A stretch of DNA of 64,000 nt from JAEUMG01 sp963805405 (GTDB lineage: Bacteria; Pseudomonadota; Alphaproteobacteria; Rhizobiales; Aestuariivirgaceae), in contig CAWDUC010000016.1 of assembly GCA_963805405.1 (NCBI GenBank), positions 1-64,000 of the forward strand, in the 5' to 3' direction. The notes beneath the pieces are model-generated. The model saw nothing but the letters and a program-made list of their open reading frames with translations. It searched no databases and was not told the origin of the DNA. Made by a program: the position numbers and the translations under genes. Shown piece after piece: positions 27,852-37,505 of the stretch. How positions within the stretch are numbered: position 1 is the first letter of the stretch; the number at the start of each line of letters is the position of its first letter.

Positions 27852-28790
27852 ATGAGCTTTGTCGTCAACGCCGCCGAAATCGCCAATGCCGCCCGGGTCC
27901 TGCGCGATGGCGGCCTCGTCGCTTTCCCGACCGAGACGGTCTATGGCTTGGGTGCCGATGCGACGTCCGATCGCGCCGTGGCGCGGGTCTATGAGGCCAA
28001 GGGGCGCCCATCCTTCAACCCTTTGATCGTGCATGTTCCCGACCTCGCTGCCGCGGAGAAACTTGGCGAATTTCCGGGCTTGGCGCGGCGTCTCGCAGAA
28101 GCGTTCTGGCCGGGGCCGCTGACCATCGTCGTGCCGCGCCGCGCGGACTGCGCGGTATCGATGCTCGCCTCCGCCGGATTGCCGAGCCTTGCATTGCGTG
28201 TCCCTGCGCACTCGATCGCACAGGCACTGTTGAAAGCCGTGGATCGCCCGGTCGTGGCACCGAGTGCCAATCCTTCAGGCCGCATGAGCCCGACTACGGC
28301 GGCTCATGTGCGGGCGGGGCTCGGCCGCAAGGTCGATCTCATTCTCGATGGCGGCGCTTGCGCGGTCGGTGTTGAATCGACCATCGTCGGATTTCTAACG
28401 CGCGAGCCGGGACTCCTGCGGCCCGGCGGCCTTGCTCGCGAAGAGATCGAGCGCGTCATGGGAAGAAGCCTTGCGAACGCCGCTGCAGGCGATGCGCCGG
28501 TGGCACCGGGCCAGCTCGAGAGTCATTACGCGCCACATGCTGCGCTGCGCCTCGATGCGGAGACACCGCTCGCCGGCGAAATTTATCTGGGCTTCGGCGC
28601 CCGCGATGGCGATCGCAATCTCTCCGCCTCCGGCGATCTTGTCGAGGCCGCGGCCAATCTCTTCCGCATGCTGCATGAGCTTGACGAAACCGGTGCGAAG
28701 TCTATTGCCGTGGCGCCGATCCCGCAGCGGGGCTTGGGCGAAGCGATCAACGACCGTTTACGGCGCGCTGCTGCGCCGCGGAGCCAATGA
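27852..28790 (+). CDS. L-threonylcarbamoyladenylate synthase (Sua5/YrdC type)
   Basis: 312 residues from ATG 27852. The YrdC core shows GGLVAFPTETVYGLGADAT, KGRPSFNPLIVH, FWPGPLTIVVPR, and VVAPSANPSGRMSPT. A C-terminal Sua5 domain from about 210 follows (GQLESHYAPHA then IYLGFGARDG). It makes threonylcarbamoyl-AMP for t6A37 of tRNA. It is transcribed away from the SDR gene and overlaps the next gene. Confidence 0.93.
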   Translation: MSFVVNAAEIANAARVLRDGGLVAFPTETVYGLGADATSDRAVARVYEAKGRPSFNPLIVHVPDLAAAEKLGEFPGLARRLAEAFWPGPLTIVVPRRADCAVSMLASAGLPSLALRVPAHSIAQALLKAVDRPVVAPSANPSGRMSPTTAAHVRAGLGRKVDLILDGGACAVGVESTIVGFLTREPGLLRPGGLAREEIERVMGRSLANAAAGDAPVAPGQLESHYAPHAALRLDAETPLAGEIYLGFGARDGDRNLSASGDLVEAAANLFRMLHELDETGAKSIAVAPIPQRGLGEAINDRLRRAAAPRSQ

Positions 28791-30205
28791 TGAGCAGGAT
28801 ACCGTCTCCCGAGACCTTGCAGCATTTGGCGGGCGTAGTCGGCGAGCGCTATGCCTTGCGCGATGCTGCTGCGATGCAGCCTTATCTCCACGAATGGCGC
28901 GGGCTCTGGGATGGTGCGACGCCATTGGTCCTACGCCCGGGCTCGACGGAAGAGGTTTCGCGCATCCTCGCCATCGCCGATGAAACCGGCACCGCGATCG
29001 TCACGCAGAGCGGCAATACCGGACTTGTCGGCGGCCAGATCCCGGTGCCCGGCAAGCAGGAAGTCCTGATGGTACTAGACCGCATGACGGCGATCCGCGA
29101 GATCGATCCCGCCGACAACACCATGACCGTCGAAGCGGGCGTGATACTCAAGACCGTCCAGGACGAAGCCGACAGGGTCGACCGCCTGTTTCCCTTGCAT
29201 ATTGCGTCCGAAGGCTCCTGCCGGATCGGCGGCAATCTTGCGACCAATGCCGGCGGCATCAATGTGCTCGCCTATGGCAATGCCCGCGATCTCTGCCTCG
29301 GCATCGAGGTGGTTTTGCCGGGCGGGCGCGTCTGGAATGGGCTCAAGCGCCTGCGCAAGGACAATACCGGCTATGACATGCGCAATCTCTTCATCGGCTC
29401 GGAAGGAACCTTGGGCGTCATCACCGCTGCCGTGCTGAAGCTGTTTCCAAGGCCCGCTCATCATGCGACAGCCTTTATCGCACTTCCCTCGCCGCAGGCC
29501 GCGATCGACCTGCTGGCGCTGATGCAGGCCCGCAGCGGCAATCGCGTCACCGCCTTCGAACTCATGCCGCGGCGCGGCATCGAATTCACGATGAAGCATT
29601 ACAAGGTGCGCGAATTCTTCTCGGAAGGTGCCCCATGGTACGTCATCGCCGAGATGTCCGGCGCCCCGGTCCTCGATGAGACCATGACGGAAGCCCTGGG
29701 CGAGGCGGCGGAAAAAGGCATCGTCCATGACGCGACCATCGCGCAATCGGAAGCGCAGCGTCAGGAGATTTGGTACATCCGCGAGGCGATCGTGGAATCG
29801 CAGCGGCTCGAAGGCGTGCACCTCAAACACGACGTGGCGGTGCCGATCTCGCACGTGCCGGAACTGATCGAACAAGGAACGACGGCTCTGTTGCGCTACA
29901 TGCCGGATATCCGCCCTTTGCCCTTTGGCCATCTCGGCGATGGAAATATCCATTTTAATGTCAACCAGCCGGTCGGCATGGACAAGCAGGCTTTCCTCGA
30001 TCGCGCACACGAAATCGCCGATTGCATCTATGACGTCGTGTTGCGGCTCGGCGGTTCTATCAGCGCCGAACACGGGATCGGCCTTCTCAAGGCCGACATG
30101 ATGAGCCGCATCAAATCGCCTGTCGAATTGCAGATGATGCGGCAGTTGAAAGGCCTGTTCGACCCCAAGAACATCCTCAACCCCGGGCGGGTGTTGCCGG
30201 AGTGA
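28787..30205 (+). CDS. FAD-binding oxidase, D-lactate/D-2-hydroxyglutarate dehydrogenase type (GlcD-like)
   Basis: 472 residues, intact. The FAD-binding PCMH region has IVTQSGNTGLVGGQIPV and SEGSCRIGGNLATNAGGINV, then LFIGSEGTLGVITAAVLKL. The C-terminal domain has PFGHLGDGNIHFNV and SAEHGIGLLK with metal and substrate His residues. Proteins of this family oxidise 2-hydroxy acids. The exact substrate is not decided. The ATGATG start overlaps the Sua5 stop. Confidence 0.9.
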   Translation: MMSRIPSPETLQHLAGVVGERYALRDAAAMQPYLHEWRGLWDGATPLVLRPGSTEEVSRILAIADETGTAIVTQSGNTGLVGGQIPVPGKQEVLMVLDRMTAIREIDPADNTMTVEAGVILKTVQDEADRVDRLFPLHIASEGSCRIGGNLATNAGGINVLAYGNARDLCLGIEVVLPGGRVWNGLKRLRKDNTGYDMRNLFIGSEGTLGVITAAVLKLFPRPAHHATAFIALPSPQAAIDLLALMQARSGNRVTAFELMPRRGIEFTMKHYKVREFFSEGAPWYVIAEMSGAPVLDETMTEALGEAAEKGIVHDATIAQSEAQRQEIWYIREAIVESQRLEGVHLKHDVAVPISHVPELIEQGTTALLRYMPDIRPLPFGHLGDGNIHFNVNQPVGMDKQAFLDRAHEIADCIYDVVLRLGGSISAEHGIGLLKADMMSRIKSPVELQMMRQLKGLFDPKNILNPGRVLPE

Positions 30206-30622
30206 ACGACTTCCGCCCCATGCGCGACGGCGAAGAGGCCGCCGTCATTGGCCTGTGGGAATCTTGCGGGCTTGACGCGCCCGTGGAACGAACCCCGGCG
30301 CGATCTCGATTTTGCGCGCGGCAAGGCCAGTTCCGAGATCCTGGTTGCAGAGGAGAATGATCGCATAGTCGCGACAGTCATGGCGGGCCATGATGGCCAT
30401 CGCGGGACCATCTATTACTTGGCGGTCGAGCCTGCCAAGCAGGGCAATGGGCTGGGGCGCCTTGCAGTTGCCGCCGCTGAGGCTTGGCTTAGAGCGCGCG
30501 GCGTATGGAAGATCAATCTCCTCATACGCCGCGAGAATGCGAAAGTAATCGGCTTCTACGAAGCGCTCGGCTACGAGCCGAACGACGTGGTGTCGCTCGG
30601 CCGCTGGCTCGATCGCGATTGA
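30202..30622 (+). CDS. GNAT acetyltransferase (YpeA-like), frameshifted
   Basis: The GTG start overlaps the previous stop (GTGA). The protein begins NDFRPMRDGEEAAVIGLWES. One extra base near 30272 breaks the frame; corrected it continues LTRPWNEPRRDLDFARG and reaches the acetyl-CoA loop QGNGLGRLAVAAAEAWLRA. About 140 residues. The early CGLTRPWN pattern is typical of the YpeA-type group. Target unknown. Confidence 0.8.
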
Positions 30623-30629
30623 AGCAGAG

Positions 30630-31085
30630 CTACCGCCGCCCGCGCTTCTTTGCAGGCTTCTTCGCAGCTTTCTTGGCCGGTGCTTTGGTCGACGCGGCCT
30701 TCGCCTTCGACGTCTTGCGGATATGTGCGTAGGCGACGATCTCGATCCTGGCTCCCGGCACCATGAGCTGGGCCACGATGGTTGCGCGATTGGGGTAGGG
30801 TGCCTTGAAATACTTCGCATAGACCGCATTCATGCCGGGAAAATCCGCAGGATCCGGCAAGTAGATCAAAACTTGCGCGACATCGGCGAGCGTTCCGCCT
30901 GCGGCCTTGAGGCTCCGTTTCAAATTGTCGAAAGTTAACGTAGTCTGCGTGGCGATATCGCCAGTTTCGATCTTGCCATCGAGCTTGATCGGAATTTGCG
31001 CGGTATAGAAGACGCCATCGGCGATCGTTGCCCACTCGATGGGTGCGCTCGGGGTCGGTAAACCGGTTTTGACGGGCCGTATCAT
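30630..31085 (-). CDS. RidA/YjgF-family protein with Lys/Ala-rich tail
   Basis: 151 residues. The RidA core includes VFYTAQIPIKLDGKIETGDI and LIYLPDPADFPGMNAVY, with an Arg (NRATIVAQL) at the position of the family's active-site Arg. The last 30 residues are a Lys/Ala-rich basic tail (KAPAKKAAKKPAKKRGRR), unusual for RidA and possibly nucleic-acid binding. RidA hydrolyses reactive enamines and imines from PLP enzymes. It is divergent from the FadR-type regulator gene. Confidence 0.85.
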   Translation of the reverse strand: MIRPVKTGLPTPSAPIEWATIADGVFYTAQIPIKLDGKIETGDIATQTTLTFDNLKRSLKAAGGTLADVAQVLIYLPDPADFPGMNAVYAKYFKAPYPNRATIVAQLMVPGARIEIVAYAHIRKTSKAKAASTKAPAKKAAKKPAKKRGRR

Positions 31086-31150
31086 TCTTTGCTCCCTCGT
31101 TGATTTAGGTGTAGTCCAATACTTCTCGGTAGACGGCGAAAGACGGATCG

Positions 31151-31906
31151 ATGTTGAAACTCAAAATGCAGCAGAGTGACGGGCGCCGGATCAGGCGCCG
31201 TACTCTGCCGGAGCAGGTTGTCGACGAACTTGGCCAGCGCATCGTGCGCGGCGACTTTTCCGATCGCGGCGGCCTGCCGACCGAACCTGAACTCAGCGCC
31301 GAGTTGGGTATCAGCCGCAATGTATTGCGAGAGGCAATCAAAGTCCTCGCATCCAAGGGCATGATCGAAGTGCGCCCCAAGATCGGGACCCGCCTCCGTA
31401 CTCCTGAGGACTGGAATGTACTCGACCCGGATGTGTTGGAATGGTTCTCGATCGACGGCAGCGAATTGCGCAATGCCCATGATTTCGTCGAGTTTCGCCG
31501 CATCATCGAACCGAAAGCTTCATACTTGGCGGCCTTGCGCGCCACCGAGAAGGAAATCGTGGAGATCAAGGCGGCCTTCGAAGCGCTCTTCGCATGCATT
31601 GGTCAGCCCGAGAAAGTTCCCGCCGCCGATATTGTCTTCCATCGCAGCATCTACAACGCTTCCCACAACATCGTGCTGCAGCATCTGGGGTCGCTGATCA
31701 CGCCTTTGATGCAAACGCAGGTCGTGATTACGACCGATCAGCCGGGCTCCTTTGAGAAGGGCCTGCCGCTTCATCGCAAGGTGACCGACGCGATCGCGAA
31801 GCGCGATCCCAAACGCGCCGAGACCTACTCCCGGTTGCTGGTGAACATGCCCTACCAGGATTTGAACGATAGATTGCATCCCGAAGATCGCGGTCTGCTC
31901 GGTTGA
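31151..31906 (+). CDS. FadR/GntR-family transcriptional regulator
   Basis: 251 residues. The winged HTH has LPEQVVDELGQRIVRGDFSD, LPTEPELSAELGISRNVLRE and IKVLASKGMIEVRPKIGTRL. A C-terminal FCD ligand domain follows (FVEFRRIIEPKASYLAA; FHRSIYNASHNIVL with metal-type His). FadR-subgroup regulators control sugar-acid or amino-acid catabolism, and here the ABC and enolase genes follow. A second ATG at 31166 is possible. Confidence 0.9.
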   Translation: MLKLKMQQSDGRRIRRRTLPEQVVDELGQRIVRGDFSDRGGLPTEPELSAELGISRNVLREAIKVLASKGMIEVRPKIGTRLRTPEDWNVLDPDVLEWFSIDGSELRNAHDFVEFRRIIEPKASYLAALRATEKEIVEIKAAFEALFACIGQPEKVPAADIVFHRSIYNASHNIVLQHLGSLITPLMQTQVVITTDQPGSFEKGLPLHRKVTDAIAKRDPKRAETYSRLLVNMPYQDLNDRLHPEDRGLLG

Positions 31907-31941
31907 AATCGAGGGAGACCGATTCCTCTCTTGAAAATTTG

Positions 31942-31956
31942 ATTCATAGGATGATA
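31942..31956. promoter_or_regulatory. Candidate FadR-type operator
   Basis: A short dyad, TTCATAGGATGAT, with arms TCAT and ATGA around AGG, lies between the regulator stop and the ABC binding-protein gene. FadR-subgroup operators are short dyads of about this size. No second copy was checked, so the support is position and symmetry only. Confidence 0.3.
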
Positions 31957-32046
31957 GGCTGAGAACTGTTTGGTGGGCAAGCGCTCTCCGCGGAGCTGCG
32001 CTTCCCTCTTGTGACGAGAAGAAACGCTTTAAACAGGGAGAGGTTG

Positions 32047-32961
32047 ATGACAACCGCGCTCAAGGGAAGTGTCGGCGGAAGCGGAAAATCCGTGTGGTTT
32101 GCGGGTTTTGCGATTGCGACCGGTATGTTGATTTCTGTGACCCAGGCTTCGGCCGACGACATCAAGACGATCGAGCCTGGCAAGCTCACCATCGGAATGA
32201 ATGGCGACATGCCGATGACTCAGGTCAAGGACGGCGTGCTCAGCGGAACCGATGGCGAACTCATGGTCTACGTGGCCAAGCAGCTCGGTCTCGAGCCGAA
32301 GGTCGTGCAGATGGACTGGGCGGCGCTCATCGAGGCGACCAAGCAGGGCAAGGTCGACGTGATGCATGGTGCCATGGGCTGGATCGAGCCGCGCACCAAG
32401 ATCATGAACCTCACCGATCCGATCTACTATTTCGGCACCTTGCTGGCGCAGAAGGAAGAGAACAACTATTCGACCTTCGCCGACATGAAGGGCAAGTCGG
32501 TCGGTACCGTCACCGGCTTCACGCTTGTCCCCGAGTTGAAGGGCGTGGAAGGTATCGGCGAAGTGAAGCTCTACGATACCTCGGACGGCGTCATGCAGGA
32601 TCTGGTTGCTGGCCGTCTCGACATGGCGATCCTCGATCCGCCGCTGGTACAGTGGGGCATCGTCCAGCATCCGGAATGGAAACTGAAGCAGGTGCCGGTT
32701 GCGCCGGAGCCCGACAAGTATCCGATCATGTCGACCAAATACAGCGTGATCTTCGGCGTCAACAAGGACGAGAAGGCCTTGGCTGATGCGATGAGCAAGG
32801 TCATTTCCGAAGACATCTGGAAGAACTGCGTCAACGTGAAGACCATGGCGACTTACGGCATGGGCGACAAGGCGTGGTTCGTACCACCAAGCCCGGATCC
32901 GCGTGTGAATGTCGACCGTCCGGCGGACTTCAAGTCGCCGAACGCCGATCATTGCTTCTGA
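32047..32961 (+). CDS. ABC transporter substrate-binding protein (family 3)
   Basis: 304 residues from ATG 32047, preceded by GGGAGAGG. A signal peptide ends near TQASADD. The mature part has LTIGMNGDMPMTQVKDGVLS and DVMHGAMGWIEPRTKIMNLT, the pattern of polar amino-acid-type periplasmic binding proteins. It delivers the ligand to the two permeases downstream. The ligand is unknown. A stem-loop follows the stop. Confidence 0.9.
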   Translation: MTTALKGSVGGSGKSVWFAGFAIATGMLISVTQASADDIKTIEPGKLTIGMNGDMPMTQVKDGVLSGTDGELMVYVAKQLGLEPKVVQMDWAALIEATKQGKVDVMHGAMGWIEPRTKIMNLTDPIYYFGTLLAQKEENNYSTFADMKGKSVGTVTGFTLVPELKGVEGIGEVKLYDTSDGVMQDLVAGRLDMAILDPPLVQWGIVQHPEWKLKQVPVAPEPDKYPIMSTKYSVIFGVNKDEKALADAMSKVISEDIWKNCVNVKTMATYGMGDKAWFVPPSPDPRVNVDRPADFKSPNADHCF

Positions 32962-32988
32962 GAATCAATCGCACGTAGTCAAAAAGAT

Positions 32989-33010
32989 GGGACGGGGTTA
33001 GCCCCGTCCC
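32989..33010 (+). terminator. Intra-operon hairpin after the binding-protein gene
   Basis: GGGACGGGG (32989-32997) pairs perfectly with CCCCGTCCC (33002-33010) around TTAG, followed by TTTC. It lies between the binding-protein gene and the ATPase gene. It could partly end transcription or protect the upstream mRNA, giving more binding protein than membrane components. Confidence 0.65.
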
Positions 33011-33036
33011 TTTCTGTCGGGGCGTGATGGGGGCAG

Positions 33037-33804
33037 ATGGATCCGCTTCTTCGCATTGTGGATTTGCATAAGAAGTTTGGCGAACTGGAAGTTCTGGCCG
33101 GGGTTAGTATCGACGTAAAGCGCGGTGAGAAGGTCTCGATCATCGGCCCCAGCGGATCGGGCAAGACGACTCTGCTTCGCTGCATCAATTATCTCGAGAA
33201 GCCGACCGGCGGCCACATCTACATCGATGGCACGTTGATCGGCGAGAAGGAAACTGGCGGCAAATTCGTTCATCTGAGCGACCGCGAACTCGCCAAGGAG
33301 CGTCGCGAGATCGGCTTCGTCTTCCAGCGCTTCAATCTGTTTCCGCATTTGACGGCATTGGGCAACGTCACGATAGCCCCGATCAAGGTTCTGGGCTTGT
33401 CGCGCGAGGAAGCTGAAGCGAGCGGCCGCCAGATGCTCGAGAAGGTTGGTCTCGGACACAAGTTCAATGAATATCCCGAACGACTCTCCGGCGGCCAGCA
33501 GCAGCGCGTCGCCATCGCTCGCGTTCTCGCCATGCAGCCTAAACTGATGCTTTTCGACGAGGCGACCTCGGCGCTTGACCCCGAACTTATCGGTGAAGTG
33601 CTGCGTGTCATGCGCCAGCTTGCCGACGAGGGCCGCACGATGGTGATCGTGACGCATGAGATTCAGTTTTCCGGCGAGGTCTCCGACCGTGTCGTGTTCA
33701 TGGATCAAGGCAAGATCGTAGAGCAGGGGCCTCCCAAATCCGTGCTCTTCAACCCTCAGCAGCCGCGCACACGCGAATTCCTAAAGCACCTGCAGGAGCG
33801 CTAG
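33037..33804 (+). CDS. Amino-acid-type ABC transporter ATP-binding protein
   Basis: 255 residues, intact. Walker A is GPSGSGKTT, the Q-loop FVFQRFNLFPHLT, the signature LSGGQQQRVAIARVL, Walker B KLMLFDEATSALDP, and the H-loop VTHE. It matches GlnQ/HisP-type ATPases. A longer insertion than usual (LIGEKETGGKFVHLSDREL) follows Walker A. It powers uptake of the binding protein's ligand. Confidence 0.93.
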   Translation: MDPLLRIVDLHKKFGELEVLAGVSIDVKRGEKVSIIGPSGSGKTTLLRCINYLEKPTGGHIYIDGTLIGEKETGGKFVHLSDRELAKERREIGFVFQRFNLFPHLTALGNVTIAPIKVLGLSREEAEASGRQMLEKVGLGHKFNEYPERLSGGQQQRVAIARVLAMQPKLMLFDEATSALDPELIGEVLRVMRQLADEGRTMVIVTHEIQFSGEVSDRVVFMDQGKIVEQGPPKSVLFNPQQPRTREFLKHLQER

Positions 33805-33810
33805 CGCGAC

Positions 33811-34477
33811 ATGAACTTCTTCCAGGTCATGGAACAAAAGGGCTGGTACTTCTTCACCACTCTCCTGGGCGGCTGGCCGGAGACCGCTTGCCGTCGCCGT
33901 GGGCTCCTTTGTTTTCGCGATGGTCATTGGTCTCGTCATTGCGCTGATGCGCCTGTCGCGCTGGCGCCTGCCGCGCTGGTTCGCAATCTCCTATATCGAA
34001 TTCTTCCGCGGCACGCCGGCGCTGGTGCAGCTTTTCGTCATCTATTTCGGTTTCCCCGACATCGGCTTCCAGCCGTCACCGTTCCAGGCAGCGATCGTTG
34101 GCCTGGGGTTGAACGGCGCGGCCTACATGGCCGAAATCTATCGCGCCGGTATCGAGTCGATTCACCGTGGCCAGATGGAGGCAGCGCTCTCACTCGGCAT
34201 GACCCCGTCTCGCGCCATGCAGCACATCATCCTGCCGCAGGCGATGCGCACCATGCTGCCGCCGATTACCAATTTTGCGATCGTCCTGTTGAAGGACACA
34301 TCAATTGTATTTGCCGTTGGCGTCGTGGAAATCATGGCGTTGGCGCGCAATCTCGTGACCGAGACTTTGCAGAGTGCCGCGGTCTATCTGATTGCCGGCG
34401 CGCTCTATCTCTGCGTGACGATCCCGCTGTCACGCCTTGCCGCGCGGCTCGAGCGCCAGCGCCAGGCTTGGCAGTAG
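33811..34477 (+). CDS. ABC transporter permease 1 (HisM/GlnP type), frameshifted
   Basis: The product starts MNFFQVMEQKGWYFFTTLLG. An extra C at about 33885 breaks the frame; without it the sequence reads GGWPETLAVAVGSFVFAMVI. About five helices follow, with the EAA loop EAALSLGMTPSRAMQHIILP. About 221 residues. It pairs with the second permease in the membrane. Confidence 0.88.
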
Positions 34478-34487
34478 GAGCGAAGGC

Positions 34488-35171
34488 ATGCTTCAGCTTC
34501 CCGAAATCTACGCCGAAAATATCCACCGCTGGCTGCCGGAGCTGCTCTACTATTCGCTGGCGACCCTGAAGATTGCCGCGGCTTCATTTATCCTTGCGGT
34601 TGCGGTCGGATTGCTCCTCGCGCTGCTGCGCATTTCGCAGAACCGCTTGATTCGTGCATTCGCCGTGACCTTTATCGAAGTATGGCGCGGACTGCCGATC
34701 GTTGTCGTGCTTTACATCGTCTATTTCGTGCCTCCGCAACTGTTTCCGGACCTGAACTGGCGCTGGTTCACCGATTTCACCGGTGCCGTTGTGGGTCTGG
34801 GCATTCATGGCGGCGCAATTCTCGCCGAGGTCTTCCGATCCGGCATCGAGGCCCTGCATAAAGGCCAGCGCGAGGCGGCGATATCGCTCGGCATGACGCC
34901 GGCGAAGTCGATGACCTACATCATCATGCCGCAGGCGACCCGCATCATCCTGCCGCCGGTCGCCAACTACGCGATCGGCCTACTCAAGGACACCTCGCTC
35001 TGCTCGCTCATCGGCGTCAATGAACTGATGAACGGTGCCAAGAGCATCGCCTTTTCCGACTATCAGCCAATGGCGGTCTTCGTTCTCGTCGCCGTCATCT
35101 ATTTCGTCATGAGTTTTCCCTTGTCCATGGCCGTTCGCTACATGGAAGGGCGGCTCGCCGTTTCCCGCTAG
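34488..35171 (+). CDS. ABC transporter permease 2 (HisQ/GlnP type)
   Basis: 227 residues from ATG 34488; the longer upstream frame overlaps permease 1 and is rejected. Hydrophobic helices and the EAA loop REAAISLGMTPAKSMTYIIM are clear. It is intact and forms the heteromeric channel with permease 1. Confidence 0.92.
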   Translation: MLQLPEIYAENIHRWLPELLYYSLATLKIAAASFILAVAVGLLLALLRISQNRLIRAFAVTFIEVWRGLPIVVVLYIVYFVPPQLFPDLNWRWFTDFTGAVVGLGIHGGAILAEVFRSGIEALHKGQREAAISLGMTPAKSMTYIIMPQATRIILPPVANYAIGLLKDTSLCSLIGVNELMNGAKSIAFSDYQPMAVFVLVAVIYFVMSFPLSMAVRYMEGRLAVSR

Positions 35172-35185
35172 TCCAGGGTCCCATC

Positions 35186-36350
35186 ATGAAAGTCGTCAAG
35201 CTCGAAACATTTCCGGTTCGCGTCGCCTACAAGCATGTCGAGGCAAGCTCGCTCATCAACCGCGGCGGCATCACCGACGTGCTTGGTGAAGCTCACCGCC
35301 GATAACGGCCTCGTCGGCTGGGGCGAATGCACCCGCGCCGCCGATACGGCCGGCATCGAGACGGCGGTCAAGAACATGGCGCCGCTCGTCGTTGGCCGCG
35401 ACCCTTGGGACAAGGAGGCGATCCACCGCGATCTCGGCATCTATGCCGTCTGGGCTTTCCAGCCGATGACCGGCAACTTCGCCTTCGCCGGCATCGACAT
35501 GGCGCTTTGGGATCTGTGCGGCAAGGAATGCGGCCAGCCGCTTTACCGCATGCTGGGCGGCGCCATGCGCGACGAGGTCGATTATTTCTATTACATGGAA
35601 TGGGGAACGGCTGCCGAGATCGACCGGCAGGGCCGTGATGGCGTGCAGCGCGGCTATCGCGCCTACTACATCAAGGCGGGCGTCGACGAGCGCAAGGAAG
35701 AGGAAATGCTCGAAGCCTTGCGCGGCGCGATCGGGCCGGAAGGCAAGATCAGGATCGACGTCAACCAGGCCTGGATCCATCCCGCAAGCGGCGCGCATTG
35801 CTCGTCGCGCTGGAACAAGAAATACGATCTCGATTTCGCCGAGGCGCCGGTGCGGATCGATCCCGTCGAGAACATGCTCGACCTGCGCGCCCGCGTCGAT
35901 GTCGCCTTGTGCGTCAACGAGGGTTTGTGGCGCGAGGCCGACGCCTATCGCATCATCAAGAGCCGCTGCGGCGATTATCTCTGCTTCAGCCAGTATTGGG
36001 TCGGCTCATTGGGCCGCTGGCACATGCTCAACCAGATGAGCCATCTCGAGGGCTGGCAGATGCTGAAGCATACGCACGGCGAACTGGGCCTCACCGCTGC
36101 GGCCGGCCAGCATGTCATGCTCGCCGCACCCAATGCCGCGCTCGGCAGCCAGCAGACCGCGCAGATGATGGCGGACGACATCCTCGTCGAGCGTATCCCG
36201 ATTGCCGACGGGCCGAATTGGGGCCGCATCGACAAGCCCGGCCTCGGCGTCACTGTCGATGAAGACAAGGTCGGCCGTTATCACGAAGCCTATCGGAAGC
36301 TTGGCGACTTCCCGACCTATGCGGGCAAAGTCGCAAGCATGGCGCAATAG
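35186..36350 (+). CDS. Mandelate racemase/muconate lactonizing enzyme 1, frameshifted
   Basis: The product starts MKVVKLETFPVRVAYKHVEA. One extra G at about 35282 breaks the frame; corrected it reads TDVLVKLTADNGLVGWGECT. The barrel has YIKAGVDERKEEEMLEALRG, DVNQAWIHPASG and DLDFAEAPVRIDPVENM, i.e. acidic metal ligands of the enolase superfamily. About 388 residues. Substrate probably an acid sugar or similar carried by the upstream transporter. Confidence 0.85.
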
Positions 36351-36361
36351 GAGGCCAGAAG

Positions 36362-37496
36362 ATGAAAATCACCGCCATCAAGACGACGCCGCTGCTGTGC
36401 AAGTTCAAGCAGCCTTATCACTGGTCGCAGGGCATCAATTACGGCGCGCCCATCATCCTCATAGAGGTCGAAACCGACAAGGGGATTGTCGGCATCGGCG
36501 AGGCAACGGCGAGCCCGGTCATTGCACCCGTCCTTGCCATTCTTCAGGACGCGATCCCGCGCTTCATCGGCCAGTCGGTCTATGACGGCAATCGCATCAT
36601 CTGGAACTACTATCAGGCCGGCTTCAATGCGCGCGGAACGGGGAGCGCGCCGCGCTATTTCTCGCAAGCCCTAGCCGGCATAGAACTCGCGCTATGGGAC
36701 GCGATCGGCAAGGCGGCGAAACTGCCCTTGCACAAGCTTCTCGGCGGTGCGGTGCGCGACAAGGTCGAGTATTTCGGCTTCGTCCAGGGCGATACGCCCG
36801 GATGAACTTGCCTCCCATGCCAAGGAACTTTCCGATTCCGGTTTCAAGGTTCTCTACATCAAGGTCGGCCGCGGTGCCGAACTCGACGTCGCCATCGTCT
36901 CGGCCATCCGCAAGAAGGTCGGACCCAAGGCGCGGCTTAGGCTCGATGCCAATGAAGTCTGGGATCAACTCATGGCGCGCCGCATGTTTGAGAAGCTCGA
37001 GCCCTTCGACATTGAATTCATCGAGCAGCCGATTCCGGGCCGCACCGGTTCGGAGGGTCTCGCGCGCCTGCGCGCCGTTACGAATATTCCGATTGCCGCC
37101 GATCAGACCGTTTATTCGGCCGATGACGCGTTCGACATTTGCCGTAACCGCGCCGCCGATGTGATCGTGCTGGGTTTGCATGAAACCTGCGGCGTCGTAC
37201 GCTTCCGCAAGGCCGCCGCGGTGGCTGAAGCTGCTGCCGTCAATATCTGCCTGCACGGCGTCTTCGAGACCGGCATCACCACCTGTGCCTCGAACCAGGT
37301 TGCCGCGACCATCCCCAACATGGACGATGGCAATCAGATCATGTGGCAGCTTCTGGGCGAGGATATCGTCAAGAGCCCCAATCTGGTGCCGAAGGACGGC
37401 GCGTTGCCGATCGTCGATGCACCGGGGCTGGGCTTCGAACTCGATCCCGACGCAGTGGCCCGTGCGGCAAAAGCGTACCGCGAGACGCCGGCTTAA
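36362..37496 (+). CDS. Mandelate racemase/muconate lactonizing enzyme 2, frameshifted
   Basis: The product starts MKITAIKTTPLLCKFKQPYH with the N-terminal capping domain (EVETDKGIVGIGEATASPV). An extra G at about 36801 stops the raw frame; without it the barrel continues DELASHAKELSDSGFKVLYI with the Lys in IKVG, DANEVWD, EFIEQPIPG and IAADQ. About 378 residues. It differs from its neighbour, so the two probably catalyse different steps of one pathway. Confidence 0.85.
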
Positions 37497-37505
37497 AGGG
37501 CAGCG

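Noticed and set aside
32029..32952. 307-residue minus-strand frame opposite the binding protein
   Set aside because: Shadow of a signal-peptide-bearing ABC binding protein.
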